Part shown: positions 7,928 through 15,350 of the stretch, one piece after another
Layout of the letters: each line of letters opens with the position of its first letter
Numbering within the stretch: position 1 is the stretch's first letter
Notes under the pieces: generated by a model
The model's database searches: none
Told to the model about the DNA's origin: nothing
Seen by the model: only the letters and a program-made list of their open reading frames with translations
Assembly: GCA_024235855.1 (NCBI GenBank)
Contig: JACKLN010000016.1
Coordinates: 1-45,620, forward strand
DNA: 45,620 nucleotides
DNA from: Burkholderiaceae bacterium
GTDB lineage: Bacteria > Pseudomonadota > Gammaproteobacteria > Burkholderiales > Burkholderiaceae_C
Direction of reading: 5' to 3'
Program-made: the position numbers and the translations under genes

Positions 7928-8887
7928 ATGAACCGCAGCAAGACCATCCTCACCGTCCTGGCGATCGGTGCCCTGGCCGTGGCCGGCAGCGCCGGGGCCG
8001 CCGGGTACCCCGACAAGACCGTCAACTACATCATCCCCTTCGGCCCGGGTGGTGAATCCGACATCTCCGCGCGCCTGCAAGAGCCGGTGTTCAAGGCGCT
8101 GACCGGGCAGACCCTGGCCATCCAGTACAAGCCGGGCGCGGGCGGTGCCGCGAGCTGGTCGCAGCTCAATGGCATGACGGCCGACGGCTACACGGTGATG
8201 GGCACGAACCTGCCGCACATCGTGCTGCAGCCGCTGCAGAAGGACGTGGGCTACCAGACCGACGACATCACCACCGTCTTCTGGTTCCACTACACGCCCG
8301 ACGCGCTGATGGTGCCGGCCGACAGCCCGATCAAGACGCTGAAGGACTTCGTCGCCGCGGCCAAGGCGGCCCCGGGCGCCACCACGCTGGCCGGGTCTGG
8401 CACCAATTCCGCCAACCACCTGGCACAGCAGCGCTTCGACAAGCTGGCCGGCATCAAGACCACCTACGTGCCCTTCGGCGGCACCGGGCCGGCCAACACT
8501 GCGCTCCTGGGCAAGCAGGTGGCCGGCAGCTGGGCCTACACCACGGTGCAGATGTCGCTGGGCGCGCAGGTGCGCTGCCTGGGCGTGGCGATGGAACAGC
8601 GCCACCCGAAGCTGCCCGACTGCCCCACCTTCAAGGAACAGGGCTTCGACCTCGTGGGCGGTGCCTACCGCGGCGTGGCCGTGCCCAAGAGCACGCCGGC
8701 GGACGTGCAGGCCAAGCTGGCCGCCACGCTGGCCAAGATCAACGCCGACCCCGGCTTCATCCAGAAGATGGAGGAGGGCGGCTTCGCGATGCTCAACGTC
8801 GGGCCGGACAAGATGGGCGAGTTCATGGCCGGCATGAAGGCGCAGTACGGCGCGCTGGCCAAGGAGATGGGCATCGTCAAGAAGTGA
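7928..8887 (+). CDS. tctC: Tripartite tricarboxylate transporter substrate-binding protein (TctC/Bug family)
   Basis: This 319-residue periplasmic receptor has a clear signal peptide (MNRSKTILTVLAIGALAVAG, cleaved near residue 24). The mature part starts with YPDKTVNYIIPFGPGGESD, the typical Bug opening whose loop grips the carboxylate through water-mediated contacts. Further family marks are the YKPGAGGAASWSQL stretch and FGGTGPANTALLGKQV. A good aaggag ribosome-binding site precedes the ATG. Betaproteobacteria carry many orphan Bug proteins, but this one is followed by its own TctA and TctB, as in SlcHFG of sulfolactate degraders and TctCBA for citrate. The substrate is probably a hydroxy di- or tricarboxylate or sulfonate (inference). 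Confidence 0.95.
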   Translation: MNRSKTILTVLAIGALAVAGSAGAAGYPDKTVNYIIPFGPGGESDISARLQEPVFKALTGQTLAIQYKPGAGGAASWSQLNGMTADGYTVMGTNLPHIVLQPLQKDVGYQTDDITTVFWFHYTPDALMVPADSPIKTLKDFVAAAKAAPGATTLAGSGTNSANHLAQQRFDKLAGIKTTYVPFGGTGPANTALLGKQVAGSWAYTTVQMSLGAQVRCLGVAMEQRHPKLPDCPTFKEQGFDLVGGAYRGVAVPKSTPADVQAKLAATLAKINADPGFIQKMEEGGFAMLNVGPDKMGEFMAGMKAQYGALAKEMGIVKK

Positions 8888-8919
8888 TGATCGGCTGACG
8901 CACCGCGACGATCCCCATC

Positions 8920-10434
8920 ATGGGCAGTCTCGACTTCCTGCTCGCCGCGCTGACGCCGGCCCACCTGCTGCTGGCGCTGGCCGGCGTGGTGGCCGGCACC
9001 GTGATCGGCGCGCTGCCGGGCCTGACGGCGACGATGGCCGTCGCGGTGCTGGTGCCGTTCACCTTCTCGATGCCGCCGGCCGCGGCGCTGATCGTGCTGG
9101 GCGCCATCTACACCGGCGCCATCTACGGCGGCGCCTACGCGGCCATCCTGCTCAACACGCCGGGTACGCCATCGGCCATCGCCACCACCTTCGACGGCTA
9201 CCCGATGGCGCGCGGCGGCCGCGGCGACCTGGCCCTCACGCTGGCCTGCCTGGCCTCGGTGGTGGGCGGCCTGGTGGGCGCCGGCTTCCTGCTGCTGCTG
9301 GCGCCACCGATGGCCACCGTGGCGCTGAAGTTCGGGCCGGTGGAGTACTTCTGGCTGGCGGTGTTCGGCCTGACGCTGATCGCGTCGCTGGGCGAAGGCA
9401 GCCTGCTCAAGGGGCTGATGGGCGGCGCGCTGGGCCTGCTGCTGTCGATGGTCGGCGTGGCCGAGGTCGGCGGAGACGTGCGCTACGTCGGCGACGTCAA
9501 GGCGCTGCTGGGCGGCATCGACGTGGTCTCGGCGCTGATCGGCCTGTACTGCATCCCGGTGCTGATCGAACTGGTGGCCACGCCGGCGGCGCACCTGCAG
9601 GCGTCGGAGCGCGTCGCCGGGTTCCGCCTGGGCGAGGCGCTGACGCTGATGCTGCGCTCGAAGTTCAACCTCGCGCGCAGTTCCGTGATCGGCACCGTGG
9701 TCGGCATCCTGCCGGGTGCGGGTGGGTCCATCGCCTCGCTGGTGGCCTATTCGGAGGCCAAGCGCGTCTCGCCGCGGCGCGAGCAGTTCGGCAAAGGCGA
9801 GCCCGATGGCGTGATGGCCACCGAGTCGGCCAACAACGCCACCGTCGGCGGCGGCTTCATCCCGACGCTGGTGCTGGGCATTCCCGGCACGCCGCCCGAC
9901 GCCATCATCCTCGGCGCGCTGCTGGTGCAGGGCATCCGCACCGGGCCGACGCTGTTCACCCAGCAGGCCGAGATCGTCTACACCTTCATCTGGGGCCTGA
10001 TCCTGGCCACGCTGCTGATGCTGCCCGTGGGCCTGCTGATCGGGCGCTTCGCCTTCCGCGCCATCGTCGGCATCCCCAAGGCGGTGCTGGTGCCGGCGGT
10101 GGCGCTGCTGACCATCCTGGGCAGCTTCGCGGTGCACAACAACGTGCACGAGGTGCAGCAGATGGTGATCCTGGGCGTGCTCGCGTGGGTGCTGGGCCGC
10201 GCCGGCTTCAGCGCCTCGCCCATCGTGCTCGGCCTGATCCTGGGTTCGATCGCGGAGCGCGGCTTCGTGCAGGGCCATCTGATCGGCGGCGCCAAGGGCG
10301 ACATCCCGGCGGAGTTCTTCGGCCGGCCGATCTCGCTGGGCATCATCGCCTTCATCGTGCTCGGCCTGGTGTGGCCGTGGTGGATGCGCCGGCGCCAGCA
10401 GCGCGGTGCGGCGCAGGAGGTGGCCCGTGCCTGA
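8920..10434 (+). CDS. tctA: Tripartite tricarboxylate transporter large permease (TctA)
   Basis: This 504-residue inner-membrane protein has about 11-12 hydrophobic segments. TctA signatures include GALPGLTATMAVAVLVPFTF near the N-terminus, YGGAYAAILLNTPGTPSAIA, and in the repeat half GILPGAGGSIASLVAYSEAK and LVLGIPGTPPDAI. It is the transporting subunit of the TTT system. It starts 32 bases after tctC, and its end overlaps the start of tctB by 8 bases. The order C-A-B, followed by dehydrogenases, matches the slcHFG-slcC-comC arrangement known from sulfolactate catabolism. Nothing visible is damaged. Confidence 0.95.
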   Translation: MGSLDFLLAALTPAHLLLALAGVVAGTVIGALPGLTATMAVAVLVPFTFSMPPAAALIVLGAIYTGAIYGGAYAAILLNTPGTPSAIATTFDGYPMARGGRGDLALTLACLASVVGGLVGAGFLLLLAPPMATVALKFGPVEYFWLAVFGLTLIASLGEGSLLKGLMGGALGLLLSMVGVAEVGGDVRYVGDVKALLGGIDVVSALIGLYCIPVLIELVATPAAHLQASERVAGFRLGEALTLMLRSKFNLARSSVIGTVVGILPGAGGSIASLVAYSEAKRVSPRREQFGKGEPDGVMATESANNATVGGGFIPTLVLGIPGTPPDAIILGALLVQGIRTGPTLFTQQAEIVYTFIWGLILATLLMLPVGLLIGRFAFRAIVGIPKAVLVPAVALLTILGSFAVHNNVHEVQQMVILGVLAWVLGRAGFSASPIVLGLILGSIAERGFVQGHLIGGAKGDIPAEFFGRPISLGIIAFIVLGLVWPWWMRRRQQRGAAQEVARA

Positions 10435-10882
10435 GTCCCACACCCGCCAGGCCGGCCGCGACTGGGCCGGCGCGGCCGGCTGCGCGGTGCTGATCGTCCT
10501 GGGCGCAGCGGCCTTCATGGCCGCGCGAGAGTTCTCCGACCTCGGCGCCGTGTTCCCGCGCACCATCGGCGCGCTGCTGGTGGTGTTCGGCGGCGTCTGG
10601 CTGGTGCTGTTCGCGATGGGCCGCACGCGGGCGCAGGCGGCGCTGGAAGGGTCGTCCTGGCGGCGTGCCGGCGTGGCCATCACGATGCTGGGCTGGGCCT
10701 TCGCGCTGCCGCCGCTGGGCTTCCTGCCGGCCAGCGCCGCCGCCTGCGGCGCGCTGCTGCTGATCGCCCGCCACGGCCGCTGGACGCTGCCGGCACTGCT
10801 GGTGCAGGCGCTGGCCACCGGCGCGCTGCTCGTCGGTCTCTACGTCCTCTTCCAGCACGTGCTTCGCGTGCCCCTGCCATGA
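10427..10882 (+). CDS. tctB: Tripartite tricarboxylate transporter small permease (TctB)
   Basis: This 151-residue membrane protein has four hydrophobic segments (about residues 18-36, 45-62, 80-98 and 118-140), the TctB topology. The GTG at 10427 is chosen because the strong ribosome-binding site AGGAGGT (10415-10421) lies five bases before it. An upstream ATG at 10406 would lie before that site and add seven arginine-rich residues. It overlaps the end of tctA by 8 bases and ends in an ATGA overlap with the next dehydrogenase, so the block is translationally coupled. Sequence conservation in this family is low. Identification rests on topology and position. Confidence 0.9.
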   Translation: MPESHTRQAGRDWAGAAGCAVLIVLGAAAFMAAREFSDLGAVFPRTIGALLVVFGGVWLVLFAMGRTRAQAALEGSSWRRAGVAITMLGWAFALPPLGFLPASAAACGALLLIARHGRWTLPALLVQALATGALLVGLYVLFQHVLRVPLP

Positions 10883-11808
10883 CCCACCGAGTCCTGATCT
10901 GCGAATTCATGGACGCCCCGGCCGTCGAACGGCTGCGCGCGCGTTTCGACGTCACCTACGACCCCACGCTGGTGGACGACGGACCGCGCCTGCGCGCCGC
11001 CTGCGCCGGCGTCGACGCGCTGGTGGTGCGCAACCGCACCCAGGTGCGCGGCGAGACCCTGGCGGCGCTGGACCGCTGCCGCGTGGTCGGGCGGCTGGGC
11101 GTCGGGCTGGACAACATCGACGTCGGCGCGTGCGAGGCGCGCGGCATGCGCGTGATCCCGGCCACCGGTGCCAACGCGCTGAGCGTGGCCGAGTACGTGG
11201 TCACCGCGGCACTGGTGCTGCGGCGCGGCGCCTGGTCGGCCACAAGCGACGTGGCCAGCGGGAAGTGGCCGCGCAACGCGCTGTCGTCGGGTCGCGAGGT
11301 CGGTGGCTGCACGCTGGGACTGATCGGCTTCGGCGGCATCGGCCAGCTCACGGCGAAGCTGGCGCTGGGCCTGGGCATGGGTGTGATCGCCTTCGACGCG
11401 ATGTTGGATGCCGATCACCCGGCCTTCGCCGACGGCCGCGTGGCCTGCGCCGGGCTCGACGAGGTGATCCAGACCGCCGACGTGGTGAGCCTGCACGTGC
11501 CGCTGCTGGACAGCACCCGCGGCCTGTTCGATGCGGCGCGCATCGCGGCCATGAAGCCCGGCGCGGTGCTGGTGAACACCGCGCGCGGCGGCATCGTCGA
11601 CGAAGCGGCGCTGGCCGATGCGCTCAAGCGCGGCCACCTGGGTGGGGCGGCGCTGGATGTGTTCAACGACGAGCCGCTGCCGCGCTCGCCGCACTTCGAG
11701 GGCTGCCCCAACCTGCTGCTGACGCCACACATCGCCGGCGTGACGGCGGAATCGAACGAGCGCGTGAGTTCGCTGATCGCCGACAAGCTGATCGAGGCGC
11801 TGGCATGA
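10879..11808 (+). CDS. D-isomer-specific 2-hydroxyacid dehydrogenase, candidate (S)-sulfolactate dehydrogenase (SlcC-like)
   Basis: This 309-residue NAD-dependent enzyme is of the phosphoglycerate-dehydrogenase family. The NAD fold shows GFGGIG at residues 150-155. The catalytic arginine R236 (NTARGG), glutamate E265 (FNDEP) and histidine H284 (TPHIAG) are all present. There is no C-terminal ACT domain, so it is not the regulated serine-pathway enzyme. It shares an ATGA overlap with tctB upstream and with the ComC-family gene downstream. In Chromohalobacter salexigens the pair SlcC plus ComC, next to a TTT importer, interconverts sulfolactate enantiomers through sulfopyruvate, and this is the same arrangement. 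With a dicarboxylate substrate the pair would interconvert malate or tartrate isomers instead (inference). Confidence 0.9.
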   Translation: MTHRVLICEFMDAPAVERLRARFDVTYDPTLVDDGPRLRAACAGVDALVVRNRTQVRGETLAALDRCRVVGRLGVGLDNIDVGACEARGMRVIPATGANALSVAEYVVTAALVLRRGAWSATSDVASGKWPRNALSSGREVGGCTLGLIGFGGIGQLTAKLALGLGMGVIAFDAMLDADHPAFADGRVACAGLDEVIQTADVVSLHVPLLDSTRGLFDAARIAAMKPGAVLVNTARGGIVDEAALADALKRGHLGGAALDVFNDEPLPRSPHFEGCPNLLLTPHIAGVTAESNERVSSLIADKLIEALA

Positions 11809-12800
11809 AGCTGACCGTTCCCGAGGCCGAGGCCCGCGTCGCTGCCGCCCTGCAGGCGGCGGGCGCATCGGCCGCCATGGCCACCAGCACCGCACGCGCC
11901 CTGGTGCTGGCCGAGGCGCAGGGGCTGGGCTCGCACGGCCTGTCGCGCGTGGCGCAGTACGCCACCCACCTGCGCAATGGCCGGGCCGACGGGCAGGCCG
12001 TGCCGCGCGTGGTGCAGCGGCGCGGCGGCGCGCTGCTGGTCGACGCGGGCGAAGGCCTGGCCTTTCCGGCCTGCGCGCTGGCGGTGGACGAGGGCATCGC
12101 TGCCGCGCGCGGGCACGGCGTGGCCTTCGTGGGTGTCACGGCCAGCCACCACGCCGGCGTCATCGTCGACCACCTGCGTGCCGCGGCGGCGGCCGGCATG
12201 GTGGGCCTGGGCTTTGCAAACTCACCGGCCGCGATGCCCGCGGCCGGCGGCCGGCACGCCATCTTCGGCACCAACCCGGTGGCGGCGATCTTTCCGCGCC
12301 GGGGTGCGGATCCGCTGATGATCGACCTCAGCCTGTCCGAGGTGGCGCGTGGCAAGGTGATGGTGGCGGCGAAGAAGGGCGAGCCGATCCCGCTGGGCTG
12401 GGCGCTGGATGCCGATGGCAACCCGACCACCGACGCGCAGGCGGCGCTGGCCGGGTCCATGCTCCCGCTGGGCGCGGTCAGCAGCCCCAAGGGCGCGATG
12501 CTGGCGCTGACGGTGGAGCTGCTGGTCACGGCCCTGATCGGCGCCAACTTCGGCTTCGAGGCGAGCAGCTTCTTCGTCGACGAAGGCAACCGGCCGCGCA
12601 TCGGCCAGGCCTTCGTGGTGATCGACCCGGGCGCGCTGGCCGGCAGCGAGGCCTTCCTCGACCGCGTGGAGGTGCTGGTGGCCGAGATGCTGCGCGACGA
12701 GGGCGTGCGCCTGCCCGGCGCGCGGCGCGAGGCGCTGCGGCGCCGCGCGATGGCCGAGGGGCTGGACGTGCCCGACGCGCTGCTGGCCGGCTGGGGTTGA
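11805..12800 (+). CDS. Ldh2/MDH2-family dehydrogenase (ComC/YiaK/AllD type)
   Basis: This 331-residue NAD(P)-dependent 2-hydroxyacid oxidoreductase has the unusual fold unrelated to classic lactate dehydrogenase. Family landmarks are GLGSHGLSR with H44 and ASHHAG with H116, the positions of the conserved histidines in YiaK/AllD, plus the glycine-rich GGRHAIFGTNPVA nucleotide site. The ATG overlaps the stop of the preceding dehydrogenase (ATGA). Characterised members act on malate, sulfolactate (ComC), ureidoglycolate or diketogulonate. Together with the SlcC-like enzyme it could invert a 2-hydroxyacid, one enzyme using NAD and the other NADP (known for SlcC/ComC, inferred here). It is the last gene of the catabolic island. 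Confidence 0.9.
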   Translation: MKLTVPEAEARVAAALQAAGASAAMATSTARALVLAEAQGLGSHGLSRVAQYATHLRNGRADGQAVPRVVQRRGGALLVDAGEGLAFPACALAVDEGIAAARGHGVAFVGVTASHHAGVIVDHLRAAAAAGMVGLGFANSPAAMPAAGGRHAIFGTNPVAAIFPRRGADPLMIDLSLSEVARGKVMVAAKKGEPIPLGWALDADGNPTTDAQAALAGSMLPLGAVSSPKGAMLALTVELLVTALIGANFGFEASSFFVDEGNRPRIGQAFVVIDPGALAGSEAFLDRVEVLVAEMLRDEGVRLPGARREALRRRAMAEGLDVPDALLAGWG

Positions 12801-12864
12801 CCGGGGCTGACCGATCCAGGCCGAGGGCAGGCGTATGCTGTGCCATTGCCCCGAGGAGATGGCC

Positions 12865-13011
12865 ATGACCCTGTGTCCGATCGCGATCGTCGCCAGCTGT
12901 GCCAAGTGCCCGGTGGTGGGCGTGTGCCCGCTCAAGACGGTGCTCGGCGACGCGCCGAAGCCGTCGGCCGCACCGGCACCGGCCAAGAAGGCGTCGACGA
13001 AGAAGCGCTGA
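12865..13011 (+). CDS. Small cysteine-rich protein, 48 residues
   Basis: This short gene starts at an ATG with GAGGAG six bases upstream. Another ATG six bases earlier abuts that site and is less suitable. The product has four cysteines, at 4, 12, 15 and 21 (C-x7-C-x2-C-x5-C), in a compact N-terminal half, then a Pro/Ala/Lys tail ending KKASTKKR. The cysteine spacing could hold zinc or an iron-sulfur cluster (inference). I recall similar short proteins in other Burkholderiales but know of no function. A TATGCT -10-like element lies at 12834-12839. The stop codon directly abuts the stop of moeB on the other strand. Confidence 0.7.
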   Translation: MTLCPIAIVASCAKCPVVGVCPLKTVLGDAPKPSAAPAPAKKASTKKR

Positions 13012-13764
13012 TCAGCGCGCGGCGCCGCAGACGCTGCAGGCCGGGTTGCGTGGCGTGGCCATCTCGGTCCACTCCATGGCGCGCGCGTCCAGCATCAGCA
13101 GCCGCCCTGCCAGCGGCCGGCCGATGCCCACGATGAGCTTGAGCGCCTCGGCCGCCTGCACGCAGCCGACGATGCCCACCAGCGGCGCGAACACGCCCAT
13201 CGTGGCGCAGGCCACCTCCTCGTAGTCGGCCTCGGGCGGGAACAGGCAGGCGTAGCAGGGCGCCTCGGCGCGCGTGCTGTCGTAGACCGACACCTGACCG
13301 TCGAAGCCGATGGCCGCGCCGCTGACCAGCGGCTTGCCGTGCTTCACGCACGCGGCGTTGACGGCATGGCGGGTGCGGAAGTTGTCGCTGCAGTCCAGCA
13401 CCACGGTGGCCTGCGGCACCAGTTCGTCCAGCAGCGCCGCGTCGGCGCGCACGGTGCGCGCGTCGACCTGCAGGTTCGGGTCGATGTCCAGCAGCGTGTG
13501 CCGGGCCGACTGTGCCTTGGGCTGGCCGATGCGGTCGTGGCGGTGAGCGATCTGGCGCTGCAGGTTGGTCAGGTCCACCTCGTCGTGGTCGCAGATCGTG
13601 ATGCGGCCGATGCCGGCCGTGCCCAGGTACAGCGCCACCGGGGAGCCGAGCCCGCCGGCGCCGATGACCAGGGCGTGCGCGTCGCGCAGCCGCTGCTGGC
13701 CTTCGATGCCGATGTCGTCGAGCAGGATGTGGCGCGAGTAGCGCAGCAGTTCGTCGTCGTTCAT
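13012..13764 (-). CDS. moeB: Molybdopterin-synthase adenylyltransferase (HesA/MoeB/ThiF family)
   Basis: This 250-residue E1-like enzyme adenylates the C-terminal glycine of a ubiquitin-like sulfur carrier (MoaD, ThiS or similar). The ATP-binding GAGGLG turn is at residues 35-40, DLTNLQRQ follows at 64-71, and D127 lies in DCSDNF. The zinc-binding pairs are C170/C173 (CYAC) and C243/C246 (CSVC). C186 sits where ThiF has its acyl-disulfide cysteine, so a role in thiamine sulfur transfer cannot be excluded. It lies downstream of ctpA on the same strand, with a hairpin terminator between them, an arrangement common in Burkholderiales. mogA, another molybdopterin gene, is 30 kb away in this window. 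Confidence 0.9.
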   Translation of the reverse strand: MNDDELLRYSRHILLDDIGIEGQQRLRDAHALVIGAGGLGSPVALYLGTAGIGRITICDHDEVDLTNLQRQIAHRHDRIGQPKAQSARHTLLDIDPNLQVDARTVRADAALLDELVPQATVVLDCSDNFRTRHAVNAACVKHGKPLVSGAAIGFDGQVSVYDSTRAEAPCYACLFPPEADYEEVACATMGVFAPLVGIVGCVQAAEALKLIVGIGRPLAGRLLMLDARAMEWTEMATPRNPACSVCGAAR

Positions 13765-13785
13765 CGGGCAGCGGCTTGGAAATGG

Positions 13786-13808
13786 AAAAGGGGCCGCAGG
13801 GGCCCCTT
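13786..13808 (-). terminator. Hairpin between ctpA and moeB
   Basis: AAGGGGCC and GGCCCCTT form a perfect 8-base stem with a 5-base loop. On the reverse strand the stem runs into TTTT (two of these T are in the stem), followed by CC. It lies between the ctpA stop and the moeB start and probably reduces read-through. The T run is short, so it may be only partial. Confidence 0.5.
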
Positions 13809-13833
13809 GTGGGTCGGATGCAGTGGACCGAGC

Positions 13834-15270
13834 TTACTGCTTCACCGGCGCCTCGGCCTGCCGCTCCTGGTGGCTCTTGCTGGCAATCACCGGCAGGCCT
13901 CGCAGCTGGTTGAGCGCCTGCTGCAGCGGGAAGTCCTCCGGCGTGCCAAAGGTGGGCAGCGGCTTCAGCGGCTCGTTGCGCTTGGCCAGCTGTTCCTCGA
14001 GCTTGCGGCGGGCTTCCTCGCGCTCCTTCGCGGCCGGGTCGTCCTTCTTCTCGTCGGCGCCTTCGAGGTGCTTCTCGAGGTCGGCCTCGCGCATGCGCAG
14101 CGCGGCGTAGACGTTGCCCTCAGCGGTCTCGTCGAGCCAGATGTCGGGCACGATGCCCTTGGCCTGGATGGACCGGCCCGACGGCGTGTAGTAGCGCGCG
14201 GTGGTGATCTTCAGCGCGGTTTCGGCCGTCAGCGGGCGCACCGTCTGCACCGAGCCCTTGCCGAAGGTCTGTGCGCCCATGATGGTGGCGCGCTTGTGGT
14301 CCTGCAGCGCGCCGGCGACGATCTCGCTGGCGCTGGCCGAGCCTTCGTTGACCAGCACCACCAGCGGCACGCTCTTCACGGCGGCCGGCAGCTTGCGCAG
14401 CGGGTCGAGCCCGCCACGGCGCACGTAGTGCTCCGGCGTGGCGCGGAAGGTGGCCTTGGACTCGTCGACCTGGCCGTTGGTCTTGACCACCACCACGTCG
14501 TCGGGCAGGAAGGCCGCGGAGATGGCGATGGCGCCATCCAGCAGGCCGCCCGGGTCGTTGCGCAGGTCGAGCACCAGGCCCTTGAGGTTGGGGTCCTGCT
14601 TGTAGAGCTCCTCGAGCTTGCGCACGAAGTCGTCCACCGTACGGTCCTGGAACTGGCTCACACGCAGCCAGCCGTAGCCGGGTTCGACCAGCTTGGCGCG
14701 CACGCTCTGCACGCGGATCTCCTCGCGCACGATGGTCACCGGGAAGCTGCGGTTCTCGTCCTTGCGGAACACGGTGAGCCGAACCTTGGTGTTGGGCTCG
14801 CCGCGCATGCGCTTGACGGCCTGGTCCACCGTGAGGCCCTTGACGGCGGTCTCGTCGATGCGGGTGATCAGGTCGTTCGGCCGCAGGCCGGCGCGGAAGG
14901 CGGGCGAGCCTTCGATGGGGGAGACCACCTTGACCAGGCCGTCCTCCATCGCCATCTCGATGCCGATGCCGACGAACTTGCCGCCTGTGCTTTCGCGGAA
15001 TTCCTTGAAGCTCTTCTTGTCGAAGTACTGCGAGTGCGGGTCGAGGCCGGCGACCATGCCGGCGATGGCGTCGCCGATGAGCTTCTTCTCGTCCACCGGC
15101 TCGACGTAGTCGTTCTTCACGATGCCGAACACGGTGGCCAGTTGCTGCATCTCTTCCAGCGGCAGCGGGCCCAGGGTGCTGCGCGCCGTCGCCTGCAGCT
15201 GCATCGTCGTCAGCGCGCCGGCCACGGCTCCCACGGCCAGCAGGCCGACGACCTTGAACTTGCCACTCAT
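13834..15270 (-). CDS. ctpA: Carboxyl-terminal processing peptidase (S41 family)
   Basis: This 478-residue protease has an N-terminal hydrophobic segment (residues 7-22, signal or anchor) and therefore acts in the periplasm. A PDZ domain at about 97-170 presents substrate C-termini. The S41 core carries the serine-lysine-glutamine triad S313 (EGSASASE), K338 (FGKGS) and Q342, with the same spacing as Bacillus CtpB. After about residue 395 comes a charged Lys/Glu-rich helical stretch, then a basic tail. The family degrades or trims periplasmic and cell-wall proteins. The start has GGAGG ten bases upstream, and longer forward extensions run through the promoter. Some Burkholderiales have a phosphoglycerate mutase gene upstream; here an ABC transporter is found instead. 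Confidence 0.94.
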   Translation of the reverse strand: MSGKFKVVGLLAVGAVAGALTTMQLQATARSTLGPLPLEEMQQLATVFGIVKNDYVEPVDEKKLIGDAIAGMVAGLDPHSQYFDKKSFKEFRESTGGKFVGIGIEMAMEDGLVKVVSPIEGSPAFRAGLRPNDLITRIDETAVKGLTVDQAVKRMRGEPNTKVRLTVFRKDENRSFPVTIVREEIRVQSVRAKLVEPGYGWLRVSQFQDRTVDDFVRKLEELYKQDPNLKGLVLDLRNDPGGLLDGAIAISAAFLPDDVVVVKTNGQVDESKATFRATPEHYVRRGGLDPLRKLPAAVKSVPLVVLVNEGSASASEIVAGALQDHKRATIMGAQTFGKGSVQTVRPLTAETALKITTARYYTPSGRSIQAKGIVPDIWLDETAEGNVYAALRMREADLEKHLEGADEKKDDPAAKEREEARRKLEEQLAKRNEPLKPLPTFGTPEDFPLQQALNQLRGLPVIASKSHQERQAEAPVKQ

Positions 15271-15304
15271 GTGTGTCGTGCCTCCAGATCGCGCCCGATA
15301 TTCC

Positions 15305-15310
15305 AGTATA
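15305..15310 (-). promoter_or_regulatory. Probable -10 element of ctpA
   Basis: TATACT on the reverse strand lies 35 bases before the ctpA start in the 80-base gap behind the ABC ATPase gene. No convincing -35 box was found at 16-18 bases. Confidence 0.35.
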
Positions 15311-15350
15311 GGGCGCCGAGCTTTCTCAGAGGGCGACGCGGGGCGAAAGT

